From NCBI GenBank assembly GCA_005843825.1, contig SZXX01000048.1:1-64000 (forward strand): a DNA stretch of 64,000 nucleotides, in the 5' to 3' direction. Made by a program: the position numbers and the translations under genes. The DNA is from Chlorobium sp. Lineage in GTDB: Bacteria; Bacteroidota; Chlorobiia; Chlorobiales; Chlorobiaceae. The notes beneath the pieces were generated by a model that was not told the origin of the DNA, did not search any database, and saw only the letters and a list, made by a program, of their open reading frames with translations. This document shows positions 34,783 to 44,630 of this stretch, piece by piece. Each line of letters begins with the position of its first letter. Position 1 is the stretch's first letter.

Positions 34783-35784
34783 TTAGTCACGCTCCTGTTT
34801 CGGATCGCGTGTCATCAGATCTAAAATCGCCTGCTGAACAGGCTTGCCTTCAAAAAGCATCTCATAGACCGCCTGTGTAATCGGCATTTCCACCCCGACA
34901 CTCCTGCTCAACTCAAAAACCGCCTTGGAAGTGTGAACACCTTCAGCCACCATGTTCATCTGGCTGATGACATCGTCAAGTGAACGACCCCTGCCGATCT
35001 CCTCACCGACATAACGATTTCTGCTGTGACGGCTTAAACAGGTAACAACAAGGTCACCGATACCTGAAAGGCCGGAAATAGTCAGAGGATCACCGCCAAG
35101 CTTTATACAGAGCCTTGATATTTCTGCCATTCCCCGGGTGATGATGGCAGCCTTGGCATTGTCACCAAATCCTATGCCATCGGATATCCCCGCAGCAATG
35201 GCGATGATGTTCTTTACCGAACCGGCTATTTCAACACCAATGATATCAGTATTGACATAGACGCGAAACATATTGGTATGGAAAGCTTCCTGAACTTTTT
35301 CGGCAGTCTGGAGCAATTGCGAGGAAGCGACAACGGTTGTCGGCTGCTCTTTAGAGACCTCTTCAGCATGACTTGGTCCATACAAGGCAGCAATCTGTGA
35401 TACCTGCAGACCGGGAAGCACTTCAAGCAGCACCTCCGACATGCGTTTTCCAGTGCCGATCTCAATACCCTTGGCAACATTGACCAGAATTTTCCCATCC
35501 AGAGAAATATCACTGAACCCTAGAGCGGTCTCGCGCAGGGCCTGCGAAGGCACCGCAGTAACTATAATCTGCGACCAGGCAGCAAGAGCCCTTAAATCCA
35601 GAGCAACCTGAAGATTTTCAGGGAATCGGGTACCCTTGAGATAACGGGTGTTTTCGCGTTCTGCGTCCAGAATTGCGGCAAATTCGGGACGGTGAGCCCA
35701 TAACCGCACCTGATGACCCTTTTTGGCAAGAAGAACAGCAAGCGTGGTTCCCCAGCTTCCTGCACCAAGTACAGCAATATTCAT
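34783..35784 (-). CDS. gpsA: Glycerol-3-phosphate dehydrogenase [NAD(P)+]
   Basis: Reduces dihydroxyacetone phosphate to sn-glycerol 3-phosphate, backbone for phospholipids. 333 residues. NAD(P)-binding [17 protein letters not shown] at the start, [18 protein letters not shown] near 105-122, [13 protein letters not shown] near 137-149, the catalytic Lys in [19 protein letters not shown] near 187-205, and ITRGMAEI. The ATG at 35784 is used; a TTG one codon upstream is not needed. Downstream partner of plsY: GpsA makes the substrate PlsY acylates, and the two genes are 14 bp apart. Confidence 0.96.
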   Translation of the reverse strand: MNIAVLGAGSWGTTLAVLLAKKGHQVRLWAHRPEFAAILDAERENTRYLKGTRFPENLQVALDLRALAAWSQIIVTAVPSQALRETALGFSDISLDGKILVNVAKGIEIGTGKRMSEVLLEVLPGLQVSQIAALYGPSHAEEVSKEQPTTVVASSQLLQTAEKVQEAFHTNMFRVYVNTDIIGVEIAGSVKNIIAIAAGISDGIGFGDNAKAAIITRGMAEISRLCIKLGGDPLTISGLSGIGDLVVTCLSRHSRNRYVGEEIGRGRSLDDVISQMNMVAEGVHTSKAVFELSRSVGVEMPITQAVYEMLFEGKPVQQAILDLMTRDPKQERD

Positions 35785-35798
35785 CAACTGTCAGGAGA

Positions 35799-36506
35799 TC
35801 AAGAATGCTTTCCAAACGTCACACGGCTTTCCGTTCCGGAAAGAAGTCTTCTGATATTGGCCCTGTGAGTGTAGAAAATGGCAAGCGCCACTATAAGCCC
35901 GAAAATCATGAGATGATAGTCGAGGCTGTCATGAAAGAAAACCGGCGAACCGAAAAGTCCGATATAGTAATCAAGGCCGCCGCCAAGTTCGAAAATATAT
36001 TTGCGGATAGCAATAATCAGCGGAAACGCAATTGCGGCAAGCATGGATGCTACCGAAACATGCCGCGACATATAAACCGTCAGAAGAAAAATACCGACAA
36101 CCATCAGCATACTGACTGGAGCAATCCCGATCAGCATCCCGGCAGCGGTACTGACTCCCTTCCCACCCTTGAAGCCGGCAAAAAGAGTAAAGACATGACC
36201 GATGACAGCGCTCATTCCCGCCAGAAGTCGCACGGCAACCTCATTCATATCAGGAAACGCGCCGATCGGGTGATTTTTAAAAAAGGCTACAACGGCTACT
36301 GCTGCAATAACCCCCTTGAAAATATCAATAAGCGTGACAATAAGCCCCGGCTTCCAGCCAAGCACCCTGAACGCATTGGTTCCTCCGGCATTCCCGCTGC
36401 CGAAATTACGGATATCAATTCCTTTAAGCATTTTCCCCGCCACGAGGCTGGTAGGAATCGATCCGATGATGTAACTCACCGCTAAAATGGCCAGTAAAGT
36501 CAGCAT
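35799..36506 (-). CDS. plsY: Glycerol-3-phosphate acyltransferase PlsY
   Basis: Membrane enzyme that transfers an acyl group from acyl phosphate to glycerol 3-phosphate, giving lysophosphatidate. The 235-residue protein has the three PlsY motifs: [15 protein letters not shown] near residue 10-24, [15 protein letters not shown] near 36-50, and [15 protein letters not shown] near 105-119 (glycerol 3-phosphate binding), followed by further hydrophobic segments. About 30 residues longer than many PlsY at the C-terminus. Operon order lysC-purM-plsY-gpsA on minus, with short gaps. Confidence 0.95.
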   Translation of the reverse strand: MLTLLAILAVSYIIGSIPTSLVAGKMLKGIDIRNFGSGNAGGTNAFRVLGWKPGLIVTLIDIFKGVIAAVAVVAFFKNHPIGAFPDMNEVAVRLLAGMSAVIGHVFTLFAGFKGGKGVSTAAGMLIGIAPVSMLMVVGIFLLTVYMSRHVSVASMLAAIAFPLIIAIRKYIFELGGGLDYYIGLFGSPVFFHDSLDYHLMIFGLIVALAIFYTHRANIRRLLSGTESRVTFGKHS

Positions 36507-36554
36507 AAACCTTTCTGATTATTACTTTATTTCAACAAAAAAGAGAAATGAGTA

Positions 36555-37544
36555 TCAAACCTCGTTTACCTGCCCTATAATGTAAGCATTTTCCTGCTTT
36601 GATTTCAAATCCGACAATACTCGGTTAACTGCATTTTTTTCAACGATCATAACCAGTCCAATGCCGAGATTGAATGTCCGGCGCATATCCTCCTCAGGCA
36701 CCTGACCTTCACGGCGGATAATATCGAAAATCACCGGCTCCGGCCATGCGCTCCAGTCAACATCAAGTTTCAGCCCTTCGGGTATGATGCGCATGGTATT
36801 GCCCATCAGGCCGCCGCCGGTAATGTGCGACAAGCCTCTGATATCGGCCGATCCAAAAAACGGCTCAATCAGAGAAAGATAAGAACGGTGAACTTTCAGA
36901 AGTTCCTCGCCGACAGATCCATCAAGTCCTGAAAAAGTCTGGTGCATCCTGCCCTCAAATACTTTCCTTGCAAGCGAATACCCGTTAGTGTGAAGACCGC
37001 TCGAAGGAAGTCCGATAAGCACATCATCCGGCTTGATTGAAGAGCCGTTGATAATTTTTTCATGATCGACAACCCCGACAATCGAGCCTGCAAGATCAAA
37101 ATCTTTCTCATGATAGAGCCCCGGCATCTCTGCCGTTTCGCCGCCGATAAGTGCGCACCCGTTTTCGCGGCAGGCATTCACCATCCCGGTAACCACAGCT
37201 GCAGCATTGGCTGGCGACAGCTTTCCACAGGCATAGTAATCAAGAAAGAAAAGCGGTTTTGCCCCGCAGACAAGAATATCATTCGTGCAGTGATTGACAA
37301 GGCATGAGCCTACGGTGTCATAGATCCCGAGTTCAATGGCAATCTTGAGTTTTGTCCCGACACCGTCAATACTGCTGACAAGAACCGGCTTTTTATACTG
37401 TAAAAAGTCAGGCTGAAAAAAGCCGCCGAAAGCCCCGATATCAGTTATGACACCTGGCGTAAAAGTCTTGCGGACCTGGGGTTTGATCATACGGACAAAC
37501 TCTTCACCCGCACCGATATCAACTCCGGCTTTTTTATAATCCAT
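36555..37544 (-). CDS. purM: Phosphoribosylformylglycinamidine cyclo-ligase
   Basis: AIR synthetase of purine biosynthesis: ATP-dependent closure of the imidazole ring. The 329-residue protein has [15 protein letters not shown] at the start, [13 protein letters not shown] near residue 57-69, [20 protein letters not shown] near 84-103, [12 protein letters not shown] near 134-145 and [11 protein letters not shown] near 240-250. It sits 44 bp downstream of lysC and 48 bp upstream of plsY on the same strand; the functions are unrelated, so the run is a housekeeping cluster. Confidence 0.95.
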   Translation of the reverse strand: MDYKKAGVDIGAGEEFVRMIKPQVRKTFTPGVITDIGAFGGFFQPDFLQYKKPVLVSSIDGVGTKLKIAIELGIYDTVGSCLVNHCTNDILVCGAKPLFFLDYYACGKLSPANAAAVVTGMVNACRENGCALIGGETAEMPGLYHEKDFDLAGSIVGVVDHEKIINGSSIKPDDVLIGLPSSGLHTNGYSLARKVFEGRMHQTFSGLDGSVGEELLKVHRSYLSLIEPFFGSADIRGLSHITGGGLMGNTMRIIPEGLKLDVDWSAWPEPVIFDIIRREGQVPEEDMRRTFNLGIGLVMIVEKNAVNRVLSDLKSKQENAYIIGQVNEV

Positions 37545-37588
37545 GTGTCCGTTACCTCTTGTTGTTAATATTTTAAACTGGTATGCCT

Positions 37589-39004
37589 TTACCGGCTCCC
37601 TGCCGGTATTTCGAAAATCCCCTTGTTCTGCGGACCGGAAAAAAACTCCCTGTGCAGATTATTGACCGCTGTAACAACCTCAGGCTCTTCAACAACAAAC
37701 CCGACATTTATTTCTGATGCACCCTGAGAGATCATCCTGAGATTAACATCCTTCAATGCGCTGAAAATTCTTCCGGCTACTCCTCTCGACATGCGAAGAT
37801 TATCACCTACAACGCTTATGGTCGCGACACCATGCTCAATTTCAACCTCGCCAAAGCTCTTCAGACCCTGAATCAGTTCATCGCTGAAACTTTTTTCATC
37901 AACGGTCAGCGACACAGAAACCTCACTGGTCGAAATCATCTCGACTGACACACTGTACCGGGCAAAAATATCGAACAATTCATTCATAAATCCATGCCGG
38001 CCAAACATGCGGTTTGAACGGACATTGATAAGACACTGTCCCTTCTTGACAGCTATCGACTTGACAAGACCATCATAACTCATTCCCGAAAGCCTCTCGG
38101 GATCATTGGTAATAATGGTGCCTTTGGCATCAGGATGCACTGAGTTCAGAACATAGACAGGAATATTTTTCTGGACTGCAGGAGCAATGGTATCGGGATG
38201 CAGCACCTTGGCTCCGAGATAGGCAAGTTCCGCGGCCTCCGAAAAGGTCATCACCCTGATACTCCTCGCTTCAGGCACCAGCCGTGGGTCGCAGGTCATA
38301 ACCCCATCAACGTCAGTCCATATCTGGATCGCATTATCGTTGAGCCATGCCCCGAGCAGAGCAGCCGAAAAGTCTGATCCGCCTCTGCCAAGGGTTGTCG
38401 TCCGTCCGTCTCCGGTTGCCCCGATATACCCCTGGGTCACAACAACAGTTCCCTGTTGTAGCAGGGGGCTGATAATCCTCTTGACATTCTCTTCGCACTG
38501 GTCGTTAAGCGGACGGGCAAACCCGAAATTATCATCGGTAATCATGACCGTTCGTACATCAATCCACTCGACCTTATACCCCTGATCCTTCATGGCAGCT
38601 GCAAACACTGTTGTGGACAGCAGCTCGCCAAACGAGCAGAACATATCCCTTGAGCGTTCGGTCAACTCTCCGACAATATCAACACCTTTTATCAGCATTT
38701 CAAGACGTCCGCAGAGAAGCTCAATCCTGGCAGACACTTCCTTTTTCAATGCATCACTTTTGATCAGCTCATCAACCAGCTGGACGTGATGCCTTCTCAC
38801 TTCCACGGCAAGAGCCGTAGCTTCATCAAGATTGCTGCGCCCTGCGGCATCGGCAATACGAATCAGTTTATTGGTAATTCCACTGCATGCACTAAGCACC
38901 ACAAGCGGCACTGCATTCTCCTTTTCCCTTGCCACAATAGAAATAGCCTGCTGCATGGCTTTGGCTGTTCCTACTGAGGTCCCTCCGAATTTCATCACCG
39001 CCAT
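37589..39004 (-). CDS. lysC: Aspartate kinase (LysC type, monofunctional)
   Basis: First step of the aspartate family: makes aspartyl phosphate for lysine, threonine, methionine and diaminopimelate. 471 residues. [14 protein letters not shown] at the start (ATP/Asp binding), [21 protein letters not shown] near 190-210, [17 protein letters not shown] near 232-248, and [20 protein letters not shown]-type C-terminal ACT motifs (two ACT domains from about residue 310). The length and ACT layout fit the AK III class, normally lysine-inhibited. No homoserine dehydrogenase domain. Divergent from the NlpC/P60 gene. Confidence 0.95.
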   Translation of the reverse strand: MAVMKFGGTSVGTAKAMQQAISIVAREKENAVPLVVLSACSGITNKLIRIADAAGRSNLDEATALAVEVRRHHVQLVDELIKSDALKKEVSARIELLCGRLEMLIKGVDIVGELTERSRDMFCSFGELLSTTVFAAAMKDQGYKVEWIDVRTVMITDDNFGFARPLNDQCEENVKRIISPLLQQGTVVVTQGYIGATGDGRTTTLGRGGSDFSAALLGAWLNDNAIQIWTDVDGVMTCDPRLVPEARSIRVMTFSEAAELAYLGAKVLHPDTIAPAVQKNIPVYVLNSVHPDAKGTIITNDPERLSGMSYDGLVKSIAVKKGQCLINVRSNRMFGRHGFMNELFDIFARYSVSVEMISTSEVSVSLTVDEKSFSDELIQGLKSFGEVEIEHGVATISVVGDNLRMSRGVAGRIFSALKDVNLRMISQGASEINVGFVVEEPEVVTAVNNLHREFFSGPQNKGIFEIPAGSR

Positions 39005-39118
39005 ATCGTAAACCGAATGTGTTAACTATTACCAGAACTCTTGAGTTTTCCTCTATATTATTACTCCGGAAAGAGAGTATCAGCCTCAACGCATCTAACC
39101 AGATTACCCTGGACTCTT

Positions 39119-39736
39119 GTGAAACAAAGAGCTCGTATTATAGCGCTCCCCGTATGGGTTACCTCCTGCAGAACCCTGCTGCTCTTCACTGCTGCCGTCT
39201 GGATTCTGTTCAGTAGTACAGGCTGCCAGACTCTCCGAAGAGGGTCAGGATACGATCAGGAGAGCAAATATAGTTTAAAAAAAAGAAAATCGTATATCTC
39301 CTGTATACCGGATGCTGGAGGCTTACCAGTCACAAGATCCCTGCCCTTAAAGGTTTCGGAGCGCTCGCTTAAACACCTCTTTTCATCCATTGAGGATCAC
39401 CTTGGTGTCCGATATCGGCCGGGCGGAACAACTCCTGACGGATTCGACTGCTCAGGCTTCGTTCAGTATCTCTATAAAAATAATTTCCGGATGCTCCTGC
39501 CGCGTACTTCAGGAGAACTTGCCGTCCTCGGCACTATGGTAAAAAAACCCCAACTGCAGCCTGGCGACCTTGTTTTTTTCAGTATTGATGGAAACAAAAT
39601 CGACCATGTAGGCATTTATATCGGTGAAAAGAGCTTCGCTCATGCAGCAACCGGAGGCGTCAAGGTGAACAATATTGACGAGCACTATTTTTTCAGCCGG
39701 TACGCCTGTGCCGCGCGGTTGATAACAACAGACTGA
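39119..39736 (+). CDS. NlpC/P60 lipoprotein endopeptidase
   Basis: Cell-wall cysteine peptidase cutting within peptidoglycan stem peptides. A membrane-anchored lipoprotein: basic start, hydrophobic LLLFTAAVWILFSST, then lipobox Cys (near residue 36 from the GTG used). The NlpC domain covers the C-terminal 130 residues: YRPGGTTPDGFDCSGFVQYL (Cys nucleophile), LQPGDLVFFSIDGNKIDHVGIYIG (first His), FAHAATGGVKV (second His). The start is uncertain: the frame is open from an ATG at 39041, but that would place 26 extra residues before the signal peptide, so GTG 39119 is preferred. Confidence 0.85.
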   Translation: MKQRARIIALPVWVTSCRTLLLFTAAVWILFSSTGCQTLRRGSGYDQESKYSLKKRKSYISCIPDAGGLPVTRSLPLKVSERSLKHLFSSIEDHLGVRYRPGGTTPDGFDCSGFVQYLYKNNFRMLLPRTSGELAVLGTMVKKPQLQPGDLVFFSIDGNKIDHVGIYIGEKSFAHAATGGVKVNNIDEHYFFSRYACAARLITTD

Positions 39737-39839
39737 ACTGCTTCAACCATCTGTGTTACTGCAGGTGAACCTTCTTTAGCACTGGAAATGTTTATATTCA
39801 CACCCGACATATCTCCATTTAATCTGCCGAACTGTTTTT

Positions 39840-40706
39840 ATGCCCATATCCGGAACACACCATCATATCGAACTGGCCTTTGAAGCGAGCGCATCCCTTC
39901 ATGAACTCTATATTGCCCTGCTTATAGGAGAGGGTATCGAATACTTTCAGGAAGAGGACAACAGGCTTCTGGCTTATCTGCCTGAAACCGAATGGACAGA
40001 AGAGAGAGAACAATCCATACGAACCCTTTTGAAGGAAAGGCTTGGTACCATCCCCCCTTACAAAGCAAACTTCATGGCCGACAGAAACTGGAATGCCGAA
40101 TGGGAAGCGCATCTCCAGCCTATCGAGATATCCGATCGGCTTCTGATTGTCCAGAAAAACAAGGAGATCACTGCTAAACCAGGTCAGATCGTCATTGAAA
40201 TCAACCCGAAAATGTCTTTCGGCACCGGGTATCACGCAACAACGCGCCTGATGCTGAAACAAATGGAAGCCCTTGACCTGAAAGACAAAAAAATAATTGA
40301 CATCGGCACAGGTACAGGCGTACTTGCCATTGCAGCCCGAAAACTCGGCAACAACAATCCCATTTTCGCTTTTGACAATAACGCATGGTCGGTTGAAAAC
40401 GCCGTTGAAAACATTAAGGAAAACAATGCTCAGGATATTACCATCGAACTCCTCGATGCAGAAGAAGAGCTTATTGCCAATCTGCAGCAAGGCTACGATC
40501 TGATCCTTGCCAACATCAATAAAAACGTTATCGACCGGATTCTCCCTGTCATCCGCAAATACACCCCGCAGGCAACTGTGCTGCTTTCCGGCATCCTTGT
40601 TTACGACGAACCCTGGCTGAAAAAGCTGCTGAAACGGCTCAGCTACGAGATTGTACAAACCATCTATGAGGAAGAATGGCTGTCAAGTCTTATCAGGCCA
40701 AAATGA
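39840..40706 (+). CDS. prmA: Ribosomal protein L11 methyltransferase PrmA
   Basis: SAM-dependent methyltransferase of ribosomal protein L11. The 288-residue protein has an N-terminal substrate domain (about 1-95) ending NWNAEWEAHLQPIEIS, then the family signature FGTGYHATTRLML near residue 124-136, motif I IIDIGTGTGVLAIAARKLG near 146-164, acidic AFDNN, and ILANINKNVI near 223-232. L11 modification has little known phenotype. Downstream ppx/gppA starts inside its last codons (ATGA). Confidence 0.92.
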   Translation: MPISGTHHHIELAFEASASLHELYIALLIGEGIEYFQEEDNRLLAYLPETEWTEEREQSIRTLLKERLGTIPPYKANFMADRNWNAEWEAHLQPIEISDRLLIVQKNKEITAKPGQIVIEINPKMSFGTGYHATTRLMLKQMEALDLKDKKIIDIGTGTGVLAIAARKLGNNNPIFAFDNNAWSVENAVENIKENNAQDITIELLDAEEELIANLQQGYDLILANINKNVIDRILPVIRKYTPQATVLLSGILVYDEPWLKKLLKRLSYEIVQTIYEEEWLSSLIRPK

Positions 40707-41638
40707 AAAGAGTTTCATGCATAGATATCGGCACAAACACAGCCCTGCTGCTGATTGCCGACCTTGATCCGGAAAATGGCACCATCAACCCTGTTTTCCA
40801 CAAACAGACCATTGTAAGGCTTGGTAAAAATGTTGATGCCGAAAAGGTTATTGATCGTAAAGCACTGCAGCGCCTCATTGACAGCCTCTCCGATTACCGC
40901 CGACTGAGCGATGATCATGATACGGAAACAATTATTGCCGTAGGAACAAGCGCCCTGAGGGATGCAAAAAATCATCAGGAGGTAATCAGTGAGGTGGCCC
41001 GTACATCCGGAATCACCATCCAGTGCATTTCCGGCCAGGAAGAGGCAGAACTCACTTTTTCCGGCGCGGTTGCCGGCATGAGCAGCATTCCCGACCTTTT
41101 CGCCGTCATCGATATTGGAGGCGGCAGCACCGAGATATCGATGGGCTCAGTACGAGCCGTCACTGAAAGTGTGAGTATGGATATCGGATCGGTAAGACTG
41201 ACAGAACGGTTTTTCTCAACTCTGCCTCCTCCTCCAGAAGAGTTTGAAGCGGCAAAAGCCGGCATTAACAGCCAACTGAGCGCAAGCATTCTGCCCTTTT
41301 TCTCCGCCAGAGAGCATGTTTACGGGGTTGCCGGAACCCTGACCACAATTGCGCAGGTCTCTCAGGGACTGAAGCATTTCGATGCCCTGAAAGTTCACAA
41401 CTTCCCGCTCCTGTACACCGACGTTCACGCCTTCCTCGAAAAACTCAAAGAGAGCAGTCTTGAGGATATCATCAGCCTTGGCATCCCGGAAGGGCGGGCT
41501 GACGTCATCACCATGGGCACACTCATCCTGCACCAGTTCATGCGCCTGCTTGGAATTGAGAAAATCAATGTCAGCATTCAGGGCCTGCGCTTCGGTCTTG
41601 CGCAGCAGGAACTTCTCCGCATGCAGGAAAGCACCTGA
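40703..41638 (+). CDS. ppx: Exopolyphosphatase / GppA-type phosphatase
   Basis: Sugar-kinase/Hsp70-fold phosphohydrolase of the Ppx/GppA family, removing terminal phosphate from polyphosphate or from pppGpp. About 311 residues, the short single-module form. It has CIDIGTNTALLLIAD (phosphate 1), IVRLGKNVDAEKV, AVGTSALRDAKN near 83-94, SGQEEAELTF near 112, VIDIGGGSTEIS near 138-149 (phosphate 2) and VYGVAGTLTTIAQ near 205-217. ATG 40703 overlaps the prmA stop; ATG 40676, preceded by GAGGAAGA at very short spacing, is an alternative. The last 68 bp overlap the convergent methyltransferase gene. Confidence 0.9.
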   Translation: MKRVSCIDIGTNTALLLIADLDPENGTINPVFHKQTIVRLGKNVDAEKVIDRKALQRLIDSLSDYRRLSDDHDTETIIAVGTSALRDAKNHQEVISEVARTSGITIQCISGQEEAELTFSGAVAGMSSIPDLFAVIDIGGGSTEISMGSVRAVTESVSMDIGSVRLTERFFSTLPPPPEEFEAAKAGINSQLSASILPFFSAREHVYGVAGTLTTIAQVSQGLKHFDALKVHNFPLLYTDVHAFLEKLKESSLEDIISLGIPEGRADVITMGTLILHQFMRLLGIEKINVSIQGLRFGLAQQELLRMQEST

Positions 41639-42827
41639 GAGCGTAGATTGCGACTGGCCGGCCGGCATTGTCTCTGGTAAAAAAAAGAAATGCCTTGTCG
41701 CTCTCAAGAAGCCTGTATTTTTTTCTCAGCTCTTCAGCTGAAAGAGGAAAGTCACGCCGCTGGATACTCGCCCCCCGAATATCATGGCGTTCAAGAAAAG
41801 CCTTGAAGGTTTTCGGTTTGTACAAAACGCACTCTATCAGGCGAAAAGTCCTGCCCGGAAAATCTTCAATCAAACTATTGGAGGTCAAATAGTCAACCGA
41901 ACTGTTCACAAACTCAATACCGGCATCCCGGGCAAGCGTGCCTGAAAGTTTTGCCTTGATAATCGCGGGATCAGGTTCATAAACGTACTCTTTTACCGAA
42001 TCGGCTATTCTTCTCTCTACAACACCATCCCCGAAAACTTCTGTCACCGCATCTGAAGCTGACAGCATACAGACCGCCTTGACAGTAACCGGCTTCTGTA
42101 CAGCACTTTTCTCAAGCAGCAGCAATACCTCCTTGCATTCACGATCAACCGACACAACAATAATTGAACACAGTGATGGCAACAGCTTGTTCAGCCCGCT
42201 GAGTTCCAGAGCCGGAGATGCCTTGATGCACACCCGATCTGCCTTCCGCAATAAAATCTCATGAGAGGCGACAACATCCGGACTCGAAGCCTCAAGTCCG
42301 ATCGACCGCCGACCCCGCTCCCGACGTGCCGGATCGACAAATATCCAGTCGAAACAATCATCCGGAGAGGCTGAAAGCAATTCGATGCTGTCGCCATTGT
42401 GAACCTGAACATTGGAAATTCCGCATTGTTTCAGGTTATGCCGAAACAATGCACAAAGCAATGGATCACGCTCGCAGTATACCACCTCCTGAAACACCCT
42501 TGAGAGGAACATCGAGTCAACCCCAAGCCCGCCGCTTAAATCGATCACCCTCTTCCCCGATAATAAAGAGGCCTTGTATTTTGCCGTAAGCTCTCCCGAA
42601 GCCTGCTCAAGCGCCAGTGAAGTATACAAGAGGTTGTACTGCGAAAGATGAGATAATTTTTTTGCGGCTTTCTTCCGGCAGGCAAGCTGTTCAGCTATAG
42701 CCCTCACCGGCAGCTCATTATGGCCATGAAAGCGCATGGCAAACAGCGCCGGATCGTCAAAGCTGTGCAGTTCAATCAGCGATTGAACCTCCGGGTCACT
42801 GAGTCTCTGCAGTTCTTCGAAAGTCAT
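41571..42827 (-). CDS. Class I methyltransferase with THUMP-like C-terminus
   Basis: 418 residues. The Rossmann SAM site is VIDLSGGLGVDSMFLSRVF near residue 92-110 followed by YCERDPLLCALFRHNL near 116-131, and the catalytic-type loop FVDPARRERGRRSIGL near 165-180. The C-terminal third (about 290-390) corresponds to the THUMP-like domain seen in a bacterial family of predicted RNA methyltransferases, with EDFPGRTFRLIE and IQRRDFPLSAEELRKKY. Substrate unknown, RNA likely. Its final 23 codons overlap the 3' end of ppx on the opposite strand. The extreme C-terminus (RCFPACGEVPAAQDRSAGPEC) is Cys/Pro-rich and lies in this overlap, so it may be a recent extension. Confidence 0.8.
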   Translation of the reverse strand: MTFEELQRLSDPEVQSLIELHSFDDPALFAMRFHGHNELPVRAIAEQLACRKKAAKKLSHLSQYNLLYTSLALEQASGELTAKYKASLLSGKRVIDLSGGLGVDSMFLSRVFQEVVYCERDPLLCALFRHNLKQCGISNVQVHNGDSIELLSASPDDCFDWIFVDPARRERGRRSIGLEASSPDVVASHEILLRKADRVCIKASPALELSGLNKLLPSLCSIIVVSVDRECKEVLLLLEKSAVQKPVTVKAVCMLSASDAVTEVFGDGVVERRIADSVKEYVYEPDPAIIKAKLSGTLARDAGIEFVNSSVDYLTSNSLIEDFPGRTFRLIECVLYKPKTFKAFLERHDIRGASIQRRDFPLSAEELRKKYRLLESDKAFLFFTRDNAGRPVAIYALRCFPACGEVPAAQDRSAGPEC

Positions 42828-42864
42828 GGAACAGTAGTGGCGCCTGAATATCCCTGAAAGTTAT

Positions 42865-44568
42865 TTACCCCAAGGCTTCGCAATGCGCTTCGACAAGTTT
42901 GCGGCGAAGCACCTTACCTATGGTTGATTTTGGAAGTGCAGCTGTGAATTCTACATGTTTCGGAATTTTGTAGGCCGCAAGATCTTTGCGGCAGTGCTCC
43001 CGAAGCTCTTCAACAGAGAGCTGATGGCCTTCGCGCAAAACGACCCACGCCTTTACAGCTTCGCCCTGATAGTCATCAGGCACGCCCGCAACGCCAACTT
43101 CAAACACGGCAGGATGATAAGCTATAACCTCTTCCACATCACGAGGCCAGACCTGAAACCCACCGGGTTTGATAACATCCTTTTTACGATCAACAATAAA
43201 GAGATACCCGTCCTCATCAAGATAGCCAAGATCGCCGGTATAGAGCCAGCCTTCACGAAGAACAAGAGCTGTTTCCATCGGGTTCTGCCAGTACTCTTTC
43301 ATCATCTGGGGGGCTCGCATAATGATCTCTCCTACTTCAAGGACCGCAAGAATCTCAAAACCATCCTCCTGCTCAACAATCCGGACCTCAACATCCGGAA
43401 CAGGAATACCTACCGATCCATGCTTATAGGTGCCTAAAATCGGGGTAAATACCGATGCAAGAGCTGACTCGGTCAGACTGTAGGCATCAATAATCCTTCC
43501 TCCGGTAAGTTCTTCAAAACGTCTTTTATTTTCAAGCATGAGGGGAGCTGCACCCGATACACTGAGCTTCAGCGACTTGAGTATTGAGCTGTTCCGCTTA
43601 ACTTTCGGATGATTGATCAATGCAGTAAAGAGGGTCGGAACACCAGGCAATACCGATGGCTTGAGGGTTTTGATAGTGTGGAGCAGATCATCAATATCCC
43701 GGGGGTTCGGAACCAGGGCAAGAGGGTATCGCTCAATCAGGGCCGCAGTCATAATGCCAACCTGTGCATAGACATGAAAAAGCGGCATGTTAAGGAGAAT
43801 AACATCTTTTCCTTTTTCGAGAATGACACTGAACCAGCTGGCAATCTGCATTCCAGTAATGACAAGCCCCTGATGCGTGATAACAACACATTTAGGGTTA
43901 CCGGTCGTACCTCCTGAAAAAAGAAAAATCGCCGGGTCGTCATGTTTGATGATCACCGGCGAAAATGTAACCCCGGAATGTGCCCTGATAAGATCCTGAA
44001 ACCAGTGATCTCCATGCTTCAATGTTACCCGGTGCCCATCCTTTTTTTCTTTAAAAACTGTAAAAAGAAGGGTGTCGAGCGACGAAAGATACTCTTTGAT
44101 ATTGGTGGCAATCACCCGTTTCAAGCGTGAATCAGGCTGAACATTCTTGATTTTCTCATAAAAGGGAGTCAGGACAATCGCTGTTTCGGCACCGCACTCG
44201 TTGAGGGCGTGCTCAAACTCATTGAGGGTATAGAGCGGATTCAAGGGAACTGCAATGGCTCCGGCTTTCCATATGGCAATCTCACTGATCACCATCTGTG
44301 GAGAGTTGGGCATAATCAAGGCTACGCGGTCGCCTTTGCCGATACCGATTGCAACAAGCGCCGCTGCGAGAGCATTGCTTTGCTGTTCAAATTCACCATA
44401 TGAGAGCGATGCGCCCTTGAAAAACATCATGGTCTGTTTCGGGCACTCTTCTACACTCTTTCGGACGACATCGACCAATGTCTTCTCCGGGTATGGCTGA
44501 AGCGAATGGGGAACCCCTTTGTCATAATGGCTGATCCAGGGCTTGGCTCTCATTGCAGTGTTTGACAT
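42865..44568 (-). CDS. Long-chain fatty acid-CoA ligase (FadD-like)
   Basis: 567-residue ANL-superfamily enzyme activating a fatty acid as acyl-AMP then acyl-CoA. Core motifs: FLFSGGTTGNPKCVVITHQG near residue 215-234 (P-loop; the usual final KG is KC), LPLFHVYAQ-like MPLFHVYAQVG, IDAYSLTESA near 362, YTGDLGYLDEDGYLFIVDRKKD near 440-461 (read in two parts) and IPKHVEFTAALPKSTIGK at the end with the catalytic Lys. No membrane segments. It lies 62 bp downstream of bioA on the same strand and could be read with the bio operon, but it has its own AT-rich upstream with an 8-bp direct repeat. Confidence 0.9.
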   Translation of the reverse strand: MSNTAMRAKPWISHYDKGVPHSLQPYPEKTLVDVVRKSVEECPKQTMMFFKGASLSYGEFEQQSNALAAALVAIGIGKGDRVALIMPNSPQMVISEIAIWKAGAIAVPLNPLYTLNEFEHALNECGAETAIVLTPFYEKIKNVQPDSRLKRVIATNIKEYLSSLDTLLFTVFKEKKDGHRVTLKHGDHWFQDLIRAHSGVTFSPVIIKHDDPAIFLFSGGTTGNPKCVVITHQGLVITGMQIASWFSVILEKGKDVILLNMPLFHVYAQVGIMTAALIERYPLALVPNPRDIDDLLHTIKTLKPSVLPGVPTLFTALINHPKVKRNSSILKSLKLSVSGAAPLMLENKRRFEELTGGRIIDAYSLTESALASVFTPILGTYKHGSVGIPVPDVEVRIVEQEDGFEILAVLEVGEIIMRAPQMMKEYWQNPMETALVLREGWLYTGDLGYLDEDGYLFIVDRKKDVIKPGGFQVWPRDVEEVIAYHPAVFEVGVAGVPDDYQGEAVKAWVVLREGHQLSVEELREHCRKDLAAYKIPKHVEFTAALPKSTIGKVLRRKLVEAHCEALG

Positions 44569-44583
44569 TTGAACTGATAAATC

Positions 44584-44601
44584 TGATATAACGTGATATA
44601 A
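44584..44601. repeat. Direct repeat TGATATAA x2 upstream of acyl-CoA ligase
   Basis: Two exact copies of TGATATAA (44584-44591, 44594-44601), 10 bp apart, one helical turn, in the 62-bp gap between bioA and the acyl-CoA ligase gene. On minus they read TTATATCA and may be a promoter element or regulator site. Confidence 0.35.
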
Positions 44602-44630
44602 TGACCTCTAATATACTCCGAAACAAAAAA

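Noticed and set aside
35673-36485. Long plus-strand frame of 270 codons
   Set aside because: Antisense shadow of plsY; biased composition without domains, while plsY has all family motifs.
39819-40658. Long minus-strand frame of 279 codons
   Set aside because: Antisense shadow of prmA.
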